From Podochytrium sp. JEL0797 (Eukaryota > Chytridiomycota > Chytridiomycetes > Chytridiales > Chytriomycetaceae), in contig JADGJG010000207.1 of NCBI GenBank assembly GCA_027596195.1, forward strand, positions 1 to 31,232: DNA of 31,232 nucleotides, written 5' to 3'. Under the pieces are notes generated by a model, which worked only from the letters and a program-made list of their open reading frames with translations, was not told where the DNA came from and searched no databases. Position 1 is the stretch's first letter. Every line of letters starts with the position of its first letter. The translations under genes were made by a program, and so were the position numbers. Below, one piece after another: positions 20,665-30,100 of this stretch.

Positions 20665-22020
20665 CAAACGTCCTCCTCCACCACGCAGGCCAGTGGAACC
20701 AACAGCTGAGGTACCTTGACTCCTTCACATCCCCGCCACCGACATCGTGAGTGACAATTCACCGTTTCTCTGTTTTGACAGGTCGTGGCTGCAGTGATTC
20801 AACAGGGCAGTGAAGCTGTTGCTTATCACGGTTACAGCTTCAAGGCAAGGAATCTGTACATTGAGTTCTTTCATTCTCTCTCGACCAGTCGGTTGACTTG
20901 AAGTTTAGCCTGGTGGAAGCACTTTTGGAAAGCCTCCATGCTAAACATTTGATATGGTGGAAATTCACCTTGAGACACTGTTTATCTCTCTCATACGATG
21001 CATTCGCAGTGAAAAGGAGCATCCCTTGGTCAATGCCTCCATTTTCAAGGTGGAATATGAATTGACTGGGCAAGTCCGTCCCTTGATAAATGCGACAACG
21101 TGTCTTGACGAAATGACGGAATCGCAAACGGAGGTGTTGAGTGAAGAGATGAAACTCAAGGCCTTGGAGCTCGTAACGTACTTCCATGAGCTTAGTCCCG
21201 TCGTAGACGCACTTCAGCTGCAATGGGAACTCAAACAACGAGAATCCCGCGACGCTGCCCTTCGACAACTCCAAATCCTGCCTTCTGGTCTTGGAATGCT
21301 TCGCGATTGTTTCATGGAGGTATTTTTTACGCCTTTGCCTCAAGGGTTCCAGTTTCAACCGTGGACGTCGAATTTGTCAAGAAACTCGCGCGATCAGAAG
21401 ATGAGCATCCTTACCACCGCGCCATTGCATTCTTGATTGCATTCAAATGCAATGACCATCTGCGACGACCTGTACCAGGCCTCCTGTATTCTGCCATCAG
21501 TCTGTTCAAGCCACTCTGTGACTCCAACACTCATCTTTCGGTCTGGAAATCACTACGCAAGATTCCTATTCACTATGCCGTCACTTCCTGGATGCAGTCT
21601 ACGGAGCAACTCATTCCTCAATTCGACGACGCGGCGGCCCGGTATCCTGGTCATTACTGTTCAGAATGCCGTACGAAGCGCGTCGACTCGGAGACGCCTT
21701 TCAAGAAATTTTCACAGCGCGAATCTCAGTTCAACTGCTCGGTCAAGTGCCAAACAATTGGGTGGGATGGACACAAGGAGTATTGTCGAGCGGTTGGGGA
21801 GTTTTATGTGGGTGACGTCGTCATATTGGGGAACACGCTGTGATGAATGCGCTGGGGTTCAAGTTGAAGGAATGGAAAGAAAATGACTTATGGAAGCCGA
21901 TCCCGCGTGGAATTTGTCATGACGACTGGAAAACCACATTCATTTTCGAGGAAAATATTCGCGTAGCTAAACTGGGAAGGAAACGAAGTGTTTTTCTATT
22001 AAAAATAGAACGCATAAAAA
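20665..22020 (+). pseudogene. decayed, divergent MYND-family copy
   Basis: Traces of the family's first exon (K-R-P-P-P-P-R-R) appear near 20667, without a start codon, followed by an intron-like gtgagt...ttgacag and V-V-A-A-V-I-Q-Q-G-S-E. A stop follows soon after. An open stretch from 20954 (E-H-P-L-V-N-A-S) runs to about 21320. Then a frameshift joins it to D-V-E-F-V-K-K-L-A-R-S-E-D-E-H-P-Y-H-R-A-I-A-F and on to 21843. The MYND finger keeps C-S-E-C, N-C-S-V-K-C and H-K-E-Y-C, but the middle pair is K-F-S-Q-R-E, so both zinc-binding Cys of that pair are gone. A last frameshift separates G-N-T-L from the C-terminal remains (F-K-L-K-E-W). It is probably an older copy than the others. Confidence 0.75.
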
Positions 22021-22149
22021 TGGGGGATACACGGACCTGTTGGCTTTGTTCATTCGAGTCGCAAACTCATGAATTGTTTCACAATTGCGGAGGAAAAAAC
22101 TCTATGAGCACTACTGAACTCATTCATAATGCAAACTCTAATTTTATTT

Positions 22150-24143
22150 TTATAAATCCAACGGATATAGTTTCACAAACGGTGCCGCAATCAACATGAT
22201 CACCGGGTAAATCAACAAGGAGAAGAACGACTTGCGATACGCGTCGTTGTACGCGTTCACCATATCGCTGATGGCTACACCCTAATTCAAGAGACTTTGT
22301 CAGATCGGCATTGTGCAATAAATAAAATCACACGCGTGGACTTACAAAGAGAGCCGTTTGATTCGCCGTTTGCATTTCCGTCGCGTTCTGATAAAGGGTT
22401 TGAAGACCGCGCAACAGTTCAAACGCTTCTGATGGGTCGGTTCCCATCCCGTGCGATTGCAAATAGACGATGGATTGTTGGATTGGAATCGAATCGGACA
22501 CGAGGTTCACGAATTTGGTCTTGAGAACGAATCCGGTGAATGTGATGCTGAGGGCACTGTATTTTGCAAGGTGTGGGGAGTCAATGGTTGGGCTAAAGTG
22601 GAATCGCAAGTTTCAAGCAAACCTTCCAGTCAGCAAACAAGCGACACCCAGTAGTCCGTATTGAAACGCGAGTTTTGGCGGCGACGCCGCTTTGAGAGCC
22701 CATGATCTGAGAACGTGCAAGAGTCCGTCTCCGAAACCAAACGCAAGCAAGTACAAGATTCGTTCGGTGCTCGAGGAATGGTAATCGAGAAACCCGAGCA
22801 ACACGATTCCTCCGGCCAACACGAGAGGTCCGATGTAGAAAAAGGGAATGTAATTTTCTGAAGGGTTCCAAGTGTGAGTTGTTGTGTTGGAAAGGCAGGT
22901 TTGCAGTTCGAGAACATTACCGAATCGCAGGGTGATGCGCTTGCTCATACTGAGACCAATGATCATTCCCAAAAATCCAGGAATAATGTAAGCGCCAGCA
23001 ATCATTTGGTTTTCGTCAAAGTTGAGTTGGAAGAACAATCTGAGGTCCAGACATCAGGTAAGTAGGAAGAATTCGCGTCGTTGAAAAAACTCACGCAATG
23101 TTCCACAAGGCGCTTACGAACGAGGCCCCGATACAGAATGAAATCACCATCAACGCAGGAACGGTTGAGTTGTCGAACAAACATCGAGGAACCACAGGAT
23201 GTCGCGAGAGTTTCAATTCGAACCACACGAAGGCGACAAATAGAGAGAATGAGATCATGTACATTGCAAGCGACTGAGGGGATTCCCAGCTCCATTTGGC
23301 CTCGTACAGTTGAAGGGGGACAATGAGGCATGTGAGGGATGTGAATAACAGCATGACGCCGATGAAATCGATCCCTGTTTGAGTATCGTCTTTGGGCATG
23401 TCGTCGTCACTCGACACGTGGAGGTATCGCAGAATCAGAAGGAACGGTGCGCATGCCAAGATCGCTTCCACGTAGAAACACCACCGCCAACTCAATTGGT
23501 CCGACAAGAGTCCACCCAACGCGGGAGCCACCACGGCCGAAATAAACAGCAGCAGCCCCGAAATTCCTTCAAACGCGGACCCCGTGTCAATGTAAAGTAC
23601 CATATCGTCCTTGATGGAAACAAGCTTGCTTGGTAGTATGGTGTAGAGCAAGATCAAGCCGCCTGCACCGAGCCCGGAAATGGCGCGACCGAAAATGCAA
23701 ATTTCCATTGTGGGTGCGCGTGAACAGATGGCGCTTCCGATTTGGAATATCACGACGGCGATAAGAAAGGACCATTTCATTCCCAGTTTGGGTGCAATCT
23801 TGTCGTATCTGCGATCAATTCATTTGTCAGCGTCAGGATGTGGCGACCCCTCGTGGCATTAATGCCCAGGAACTCACAGCAGCAGAGACGGCAGCATCGA
23901 GAGCCCATACACGGATCCAATCCAGGGGAGATATATGTATCCGCCCAAGTCCAAGCAGATCGACTTGAGCGCTGGAATCAAGAATCAGGACGCTTCAAAG
24001 AGCTCCAGCGGCTGAACCAAACCTGATGCCACAATGGCTTGATCGACCGTCGCAAGCAGCACTGCCAGCATGAAGCCTATATGTAGCGCATAGAACTCGA
24101 ACCGGGAGACGAGCAGCTTGCCTTGCAGAAACTCGGCATCCAT
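22150..24143 (-). CDS. MFS transporter, DHA2 (drug:H+ antiporter-2) type
   Basis: Seven exons in phase (24143-24023, 23971-23878, 23808-23095, 23039-22921, 22857-22623, 22556-22346, 22281-22150) give 541 aa of predominantly membrane-spanning sequence, probably 12-14 helices. Family signs in order: A-T-V-D-Q-A-I-V-A-S-A-L in helix 1 (DHA2 proteins have L-D-x-T-I-V-x-x-A-L-P), D-L-G-G-Y and W-I-G-S-V-Y-G-L, I-F-G-R-A-I-S-G-L-G-A-G-G, and L-S-W-R-W-C-F-Y. Motif A, normally G-K-L-S-D-I-F-G-R-K, reads Y-D-K-I-A-P-K-L-G-M-K and has lost its Asp and Arg, so transport may be altered. It is a plasma- or vacuolar-membrane efflux or nutrient carrier; the substrate is not predictable. AATAAA overlaps the end (minus strand, 22143-22148). 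Divergent from the HNH gene. Confidence 0.85.
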
Positions 24144-24631
24144 TTTGATTTTTCAAGTTCTGAATTGAAAATCTCGTGAAAATCTGACAAAAACCATTAC
24201 AAAGAGTTACACATTTGTCAAGATTTGTCAACAGGATGGGTGATGAATTGGGTGAGAAGCGTGATACGAATCTTGTAACTTTCGGTCCACGAGATTCATT
24301 TGAATTAATGGTCTTGCGGTCGCACCGAAGTCGTCACCTTTTGCATCGCATTACTTAACTTGCACAGTGCACGAGGCGCTCTCTAGCAATTGGCATTATA
24401 AAGGTTTGATTTCATAGAGTGAAACGAAGAAAATTAAGAGGATTGGGAAAAATTCCAAAAATGGATTCCCACCTCTTCCTCTCTCTTTTTTTGCGGAAAG
24501 GTAGAGGGATTGAAGTGTCCCGAAAACCTCTCCCTTACCCCTATTTTCCTCTCTTCCTTCTTGTTTCATCTTGAAAAAAAATTCCAAAATGGATTTTGCC
24601 CCCTGACGGTGCCACTGCTGTTACCTGCGAT
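24144..24631. promoter_or_regulatory. divergent promoter region with duplicated leader segment
   Basis: 488 bp separate the start codons of the MFS gene (minus) and the HNH gene (plus). The right half is pyrimidine-rich on the plus strand (tcctctctctttttttg, cctctcttccttcttg). The segment aaaaattccaaaaatggatt at about 24448-24467 recurs as aaaaattccaaaatggatt at about 24577-24595. Each copy carries an ATG that opens a short upstream frame: about 38 codons from 24461, and 5 codons from 24589 ending in TGA at 24604. Neither is in frame with the HNH protein. Confidence 0.6.
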
Positions 24632-25543
24632 ATGGCTCTTCAAAAGCTAGCCCTCTTCTATGATATTTCTGACATTACCGATTCCCTGAATGAGGTCGCT
24701 TCTGTAAGCGGACCACGGCGACCCACCTGGTCAAGGTTCACCAACAAGAACAAGCTCGGTTTCTTGAATGGCATACTCACTCATTCGCTGGATCAGAATA
24801 TGAGGGATGATTATGCTTCAAAGTTCTATTGGACTTTCGGGACACCGAGTCTCCCAAAGCCTGATACGGCCGAAGAACGCACATGCCTCAACCTCCTGTA
24901 CAATCGCTTCATCCATCCCTTCAAGCAACATGGCAAAGGAAGCTCCAATTCGACTCCTTACGAAAACTTTAAAGCTGTACTTCTTGAAAGGGACAAAGTT
25001 TGTCTCTTTTGTTGGGAATCGGATGTTGTTGGTCTGGACGCTGCACATGTTCTTGCCCCAAATGGAGGAGCCTCAATTATGCCTCTTCTTGAAGACGACA
25101 ACATCTACAGTGTCCAAAACGGAATTCTACTCTGCAAAGGATGCCATGCCAAATTTAAAGCTCGCCGGCGCTATTTTGATGTTGTGGACAGCCATCTTGT
25201 TGCCAAGGTTGTGAATGTGACGAATGATCCCTGTAATCCGGCGTATGTCGATGCAGTAGAATCAATTGAATGGGCTCGACTTGGGAAGATCCGACGGAAT
25301 GCTGCTTGTGCTGGAAGAACTGTTACGGATGCCAACAATGAACTGACTGTGTACTTTGCTGATGGTGATACAAGCAAGCACCCCAATCGCACTGCACTTG
25401 CTTTCCATAAAGCAGCGTGTTTGATTTGGAAAATGTCGGGAGCTGCTGATGATGTTGAAGTTGATGACATGGATCATGATGGGAGTGTGGACGGTCTTTT
25501 AGCGAAAGTGGCTGACAGGTTGTGGAGTTTGGGAACAGATTAA
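24632..25543 (+). CDS. HNH-nuclease-type protein
   Basis: Single exon, 303 aa from the first in-frame ATG at 24632; the frame is open a little further upstream but has no ATG there. Residues 1 to about 115 are unassigned and fairly polar. The HNH core follows: R-D-K-V-C-L-F-C (C124, C127), D-A-A-H-V (H139, catalytic position), then N-G-I-L-L-C-K-G-C-H (N163, C168, C171, H172) and K-F. These four Cys suit a structural zinc, and the fold matches the HNH_2-like endonuclease family common in fungal genomes. The C-terminal 120 residues are less typical and end in an acidic stretch (D-D-V-E-V-D-D-M-D-H-D). No secretion signal or Crinkler-type leader is visible. It may be a DNase, or a regulator that kept the fold. 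The upstream ATG at 24589 runs into TGA after five codons, so a small 5' frameshift may have shortened the protein. Confidence 0.75.
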   Translation: MALQKLALFYDISDITDSLNEVASVSGPRRPTWSRFTNKNKLGFLNGILTHSLDQNMRDDYASKFYWTFGTPSLPKPDTAEERTCLNLLYNRFIHPFKQHGKGSSNSTPYENFKAVLLERDKVCLFCWESDVVGLDAAHVLAPNGGASIMPLLEDDNIYSVQNGILLCKGCHAKFKARRRYFDVVDSHLVAKVVNVTNDPCNPAYVDAVESIEWARLGKIRRNAACAGRTVTDANNELTVYFADGDTSKHPNRTALAFHKAACLIWKMSGAADDVEVDDMDHDGSVDGLLAKVADRLWSLGTD

Positions 25544-26195
25544 AGGAATTAATTTTTGCTGCAATGCAAGTGCGAAGTCAAGATTCAACGCGCCCTCTCC
25601 GACTATTTGAATTTTCGCCACCAAACCTTCCTCTCAACAGCGAGACTTGAAATGTCGCGTTGCGCCTTATTCACAAAATTACGGCCCCCGCTTATTGTCG
25701 TGCATGTTGCATTGTGTAATCGAGATGAGGGAAATGAGTTTCGCCGTCGACAACCGCCTCGCATACGGATCGGAATATTCGCAAATAATTTGAGTTATGG
25801 CTTCCAACGAAAAAACCGATCATTTTTCTTTGACAAGGTTGGCATATTCCGCGCGGGAAATAATATGCCGGACGTTCCTCTCCTTGACCACTCCGAAAGA
25901 TCCGCACTCGATGGAATCTCCTCGAAATCCCCAAACCGCAGTGTTCGCATCCACCGCGCATCGCCACACGGTGACTCCAAACAAAACAACTCTCCATTCC
26001 CTCCGAGTTCAGCCAAAATACATAGTTCGGAATAACCACCCAATTATGAAGTGAAACTCTCGCCAATAGAATGTTAGTATCATTTGTGACACGCCTTCCA
26101 CTTCTTCGACCTCGGATTTCTTGAGTTCGTTTTCAACTGCACGTAGTCATTCGGTCAAATAGAAAGGAGAGCGATTGAGTTTTTAGTGAGCTCGT
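25544..26195. other. intergenic region without a recognisable gene
   Basis: About 650 bp lie between the HNH stop and the next MYND relic. Open frames exist on both strands (159 codons on plus from 25556; 124 and 82 codons on minus). They overlap each other, lack domains or splice support, and look like sequence with few stops by chance. A long-decayed gene is possible, but I cannot identify it. Confidence 0.45.
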
Positions 26196-26196
26196 T

Positions 26197-26720
26197 TTAT
26201 TCCACAAGAGCGGTTTTGTCCTCAACCACCCATTCCTCCTCATCAGAACACACCATCCGCCTACCGTCATCGCACCTGCCTTTCAAATAGAAAGCATGTC
26301 CATCCAGCGTTTCATATCCACCATCGAACACCACCAGATCATTCACTCGAAACTCGGCAATATTTCTTATGCCTCTCTGCCCATCCATTCTTTTGGCAAG
26401 CCCGCGAACAGTAATACACCAACTCGCATCACTGACACTTGCGCAGAGGAATTTGGAGTCCCAACGTGGAACACCGCATCCATCACAGTAATGGCCGAGT
26501 CTTCTAGCAGCTTCAAAAGTGGGCATATTATCGGAATCGATCCAGCATGCGATTGCGTCGGCAGGATTCACGATTTCCCAGCTGCACCAAACCAAACCGA
26601 GCTCCTCGGTACTTCGTTTGAACAACGAGATTGCAGAATAGAGTCGCTGTGGGACAGGCTTGCCGAGTCTGCAGCTCATTTCATGTGCAAGAAGTAGGAA
26701 AATTGCGCGATGGTATGGGT
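26197..26720 (-). pseudogene. decayed C-terminal half of a MYND-family gene
   Basis: Homology starts abruptly at S-H-P-Y-H-R-A-I-F (about 26720) and runs through M-S-C-R-L-G-K-P-V-P-Q-R-L-Y-S-A-I-S-L-F, N-P-A-D-A-I-A-C-W and H-Y-C-D-G-C. A one-base deletion then shifts the frame at P-R-W-D-S-K-F, compared with P-R-L-G-L-Q-I-P-L-R in the relic near 18040. In the proper finger frame, K-C-Q is followed by TGA. The frame is regained for E-F-R-V-N-D-L-V-V-F and G-R-C-D-D-G-R. The end (V-V-E-D-K-T-A-L-V-E) departs from the family C-terminus. No N-terminal half is present upstream. This is a truncated pseudogene. Confidence 0.8.
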
Positions 26721-26822
26721 GCGATACGTGATTTCTTGATCTCCTTTATTTACTTAACCAGCCAAATCCCGCAAAATAACAAAAGCAAAAAGGGTAGGAT
26801 CTCTCTCCATTTAACGCGCTAT

Positions 26823-27099
26823 TCACATGTTCCCATACTGCTGCTCGTAATTCTGAATCGCTTGTCTCTGCGCATCTGCCTTCAACTTATCCACGTCAAT
26901 CCCACGTTCACGCAACGAATGCGTTTCGACAAGCTTGTCGACTTCAGCGGCTGCGAAACCGGCGAGTAGTTCCTTGAACCACGAGTGTTTGACGGGTTGG
27001 CCTGTGGCGGTAGCTTGGTGTTGTTCGAGAAGTCGGACGGCTGTGCGTTTTTGTGGTTTGAAATGGTGAGTGTTTGTGATGGAGGTGGTGTGTGTGTGT

Positions 27100-27130
<31 letters not shown>

Positions 27131-27552
27131 TGGAGTTACGGTGAGAGACACGAGTTTTTTGAGTGCTCGAAGGTGCAAAACACCCGGGCGTATTTACCTT
27201 CGAAACCGGCAGCACCAGCGAGAATCTCGTGTCCCAAGTTTCCTTGCTTGCCGTTCTCGGCGTAGACCATTTGGTGGTGTTCGTTGGAACCACCCGAGAA
27301 GAAGTCAAAGATGCCCCTTAATTTTGTGAGTGGAGTGTGAGTGGTGAGAGGAGTGGGAGAGGGAGGTATGTGTGTGTGGGGCCTGAAAGGGGGGCTGGAG
27401 GAAGAAGGGTGGGTGGTTTCGAGGTGAAGGGGAATTGCAGGCGGGTCGTGCGTGATCACGGCGGTTTCAGAAAACGGTGCATTGAGATGGGTTTGACGAT
27501 GGCCGGTTTCGCCAGGCATGATCCAGTTGGAAAGCGACAAAGCAACTCACAT
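26823..27552 (-). CDS. CipC-like (DUF3759) protein, copy B
   Basis: Three exons: the bases AT at 27552-27551, then 27316-27198 and 27040-26823, giving 112 aa. The start codon is split: exon 1 ends in AT before gtgagt, and exon 2 begins with the G (M-G-I-F-D-F-F-S-G-G-S-N-E-H-H). Signature parts are H-E-I-L-A-G-A-A-G-F-E-A, an amphipathic middle, K-E-L-L-A-G-F-A-A-A-E-V-D-K-L-V-E-T, then K/Q-rich helices ending Y-E-Q-Q-Y-G-N-M. CipC-family proteins are small, soluble, often highly expressed and stress- or antibiotic-induced in fungi; the biochemical role is unknown. The second intron holds a TG/G microsatellite. It is a tandem paralog of the gene at 27800, same strand, same length, same two intron positions. 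AATAAA lies about 73 bp past the stop (minus strand, 26745-26750). Confidence 0.85.
27086..27130 (+). repeat. (TG)n followed by a run of 17 G
   Basis: About 14 TG repeats run directly into a homopolymer of about 17 G, inside intron 2 of the minus-strand CipC copy B. On the sense strand of the gene this is a C run followed by CA repeats. The length is likely to vary between isolates and to be error-prone in sequencing. Confidence 0.9.
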
Positions 27553-27799
27553 GTTGAATCAGGTTTTTGGGATGAGTTTTTTATTTTCATTTCGAGAAGA
27601 TACTCCTTATTTGGGGGTTTCGAAAAATTTCATTTTGCGCGTTCGTGGAGAGACACAGACACGTTTGATTTTTCATGGATACCCTCTCAGCCGCTATTTG
27701 AAGTGATCACAGACGTGAGATCGCAATTGGAACCAGTAACCACATTACAACACGAGATTACAGCAAAACACGACCCTTCTTTATTTCTTAAAATAAAAT

Positions 27800-28335
27800 C
27801 TACATGTGGCCATACTGCTTCTCGTAGTTCGCAATCGCCTGCGCCTGCGCCTGCTTCTTGAGCTGGTCCACGTTGATGTCACCGCGCGTGCGCAGCGAGT
27901 GTGTCTCAACGAGCTTGTCGACTTCAGCGGCAGCGAAACCGGCGAGGAGTTCCTTGAAGAAGGCGTGGTTGACGGGTTTGCCACTGGCTGCGGCTTCGTG
28001 CTTCTCGAGCTGGTGCATGGCTGTGGTGTTATTATTAGATTTAATGGGTTGAGTGAGTGAGGGTGGAAGGGCACACAATCGATCGCTTGATCCATCCCGT
28101 CCCAGCACATCAAATAAATGCAGAGAACTCACCCTCAAAGCCAACAGCACCCGCCAGAATCTCGTGCGTCCACGAGGCCTTGTTGCCGTTCTTGTACACC
28201 AAGTCGTGGTGCTCGTTGTTGCTGCCAGAGAAGAAGGAGAAGAGACCCCTGTGTGTGTGCGTGTGCTGTGTCAGTACAAGGCAAGCGGAAAGAGTGCGAA
28301 GGAAGGGCCAGGCGGTTGCGCACATGCACTCACAT
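27800..28335 (-). CDS. CipC-like (DUF3759) protein, copy A
   Basis: Three exons: AT at 28335-28334, then 28248-28133 and 28020-27800, giving 112 aa, the same length as copy B. The ATG is again split by an intron (donor gtgagt, acceptor cacacacag), producing M-G-L-F-S-F-F-S-G-S-N-N-E-H-H. The shared blocks are H-E-I-L-A-G-A-V-G-F-E-A, K-E-L-L-A-G-F-A-A-A-E-V-D-K-L-V-E-T-H-S-L-R and the C-terminal Y-E-K-Q-Y-G-H-M. The family is cytosolic and stress-associated in filamentous fungi; its molecular role is unknown. The upstream flank carries two AGGGG boxes on the sense strand, the core of stress-response elements bound by Msn2/4-type fingers, which is suggestive only. The poly(A) signal lies 15 bp after the stop. 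Confidence 0.85.
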
Positions 28336-28595
28336 TTTCGAAATGATTTTTTGTTCGGCGAAAAAATCGTGGGTGGCGGCAAAAAGTCCCAAGCGCAGCA
28401 CGCAATCCCCCCTCCTGTCCTTCACTAAAATATTTTGAGACAGAGTCATTCAAAATATGTCTACAAACTATTGATCCGCTTTGCTGCATCGTTGAATTTC
28501 TAATCACTTTCGCCCCTCCAGAAAAAACACGATTAGGCGTCTCAAGCTTCCATTTTCCTCGAAAAACAAACGAGTCAATAGCATATATTCAAAAT
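28336..28595 (-). promoter_or_regulatory. upstream region of CipC copy A
   Basis: This 260-bp gap lies between the CipC A start (minus) and the 3' end of the sorting-nexin-like gene (minus). Sense-strand ggaggggcg and ggaggggggat give two AGGGG cores. A T-rich element (gattttttcgccg) lies just before the split start codon. No gene is visible. Confidence 0.4.
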
Positions 28596-30040
28596 TCACA
28601 TCCACATGTTGATGGCTTCCAAAATCTCTTTGTTGGAATGCAACTGATGCGCCACATAATTGTTGAGCACGAGTTTGAGTTCGTTGCCTTGGTCGTTGCG
28701 AACAATGGGGTACGACTCGCGAATGAAATCCGTGGCGGTGATGAATTCCTCTCTTGCTTTCGTTTCGTTTTGTTTGGCCTTGTTTTGCGTTTGTGTGTAT
28801 TCGTTAGTTTTCAATGGGTTGTAGGATGTGAGTTGTAGGATGGGATGTGTGGGAATATGTCGACGCAGACGACGCTTCGCGTCGAGACCACGCCTACGCG
28901 TGGAGCACTTTGATTCGGCCAGCTTTTCTTTTTCCCGCGCTTCCGCGCGCGCGGCGCGGCAGTACGCTACACGATCGTGAGCTCCGCTCTCAACCTGTCT
29001 CCTTCGCTCGACCCTATGCCGGATCTGCTTTTTGTCGCGCTCGCGCGCGGCGCGCGTGCGCTGCACGTCGCCTCGCTTCGCTTGCAAACACACCTGTCTC
29101 AGTTCAAACAACCCCGCCTCAGCCCTCTCCACCCTCGCACTCCCCGAAGTCGAAATCCTCTCAACCACCCCACCCTTCTTGACCACCTCCTTACACGCAT
29201 CCTCATACGCCTCCAACAACACAACCCTCGCTTCCAATGAATCCAATAAACACTGTATGCTCTTTCGATACGCATACAACACGGGCCTGAGGACGGTAAT
29301 ATAATATTTCGATTGCACGTCAAGATTGATGGAAATGGCGTCAAGGGTTTTGGACAGTTTGCGGTAGAGTGTTGCCGTGGCAGGGAGTGGTTGCGAGAGA
29401 GAGATTTGGGAAATGTACGTGTCTGATTCGTGGAGACATGCGGCATAATCTATTTCAATGTGTTAGTGGAAACCACCCCTTGCGAATACGGAATCGACTC
29501 ACCAATCTGGAATCCCGCCAAGACATCAATGTCCTTCACACACCTTCTCACAGCCTTGTAGACCGCTTCGACATGGTCCCTGACTTGGTTGAAAAAGACA
29601 TCGACGTCGTCTTGTTTCTTTGAAAAGACGAGCGAAAACGCGGACGACGACGAGGCAGCGCGGCGCGAGTGTTTGGGCGCCGATGACACGGCTTCTGCGA
29701 TGTACTGTTCGTGTTCGACTATTTGCTGAGAAAGAAAACGAAAGAAACGAGAAGATACCTTGAACTGAGACGAAAAAAAAGGCACCACGCCCTTGTCTTG
29801 TCTCAACAACCCAACACTAAAAACACTCTTTATGAAGCGCTGCGTTTGTCGCTCGGCTTCGCTGGGAGACGCCTTTGGGGCTGGTGCAACGATGCCAAAC
29901 GAGAGGAGCGGATGCTCTAAGCAAACGTATTCAAACAGTGCATCGATTTCAGAAGGAGTGCGGAGGACAGTGGCCGTGGGTGTGGCAATCACGTATGTCG
30001 AAGAGGACGGGTTGAAAGTGACTGTCGCACAAGTCGTCAT
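28596..30040 (-). CDS. PX-BAR sorting-nexin-like protein
   Basis: Four exons (30040-29759, 29725-29503, 29449-29094, 28778-28596) keep frame and give 347 aa. Residues 1-94 resemble the second half of a PX domain: P-S-E-I-D-A-L-F-E-Y-V-C-L-E-H-P, a P-A-P-K loop, E-A-E-R-Q-T-Q-R-F-I and P-F-F-S-S-Q-F. The basic R-R-Y phosphoinositide motif is not apparent. The rest is helical with long charged heptads (A-Y-E-D-A-C-K-E-V-V-K-K, R-V-E-R-A-E-A-G-L-F-E-L-R-Q), as in BAR domains of endosomal sorting nexins (Snx4/Snx41/Vps5 type). A role in endosome-to-Golgi retrieval is inferred. Intron 1 is only 33 nt and free of stops, so an 11-residue-longer product is possible. Intron 3 is 315 nt and unusually GC-rich. 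The start lies about 60 bp after the proteasome gene. Confidence 0.65.
28858..29085. repeat. GC-rich hairpin-studded segment inside an intron
   Basis: This segment lies within intron 3 of the minus-strand sorting-nexin-like gene. It has back-to-back perfect small hairpins: stem cgacgc/gcgtcg at 28870-28884 and stem ccacgc/gcgtgg at 28888-28903. Long CG-alternating stretches follow (around 28935-28965 and 29035-29065), then cctcgcttcgct near 29071. Base composition differs sharply from the flanking AT-richer intron ends and from the other introns in the window. Confidence 0.7.
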
Positions 30041-30100
30041 TTTTGGGTGGATTTTTTGAAATTGGGCATCCGACGCGAAAGAAACAAAAACACAAGTTGA

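Noticed and set aside
20840..21358. 172-codon minus-strand open frame
   Set aside because: It lies antisense to the decayed MYND copy, whose plus-strand frame has the real homology.
25556..26035. 159-codon plus-strand frame and overlapping minus-strand frames
   Set aside because: Overlapping open frames on both strands with no homology signal; probably chance.
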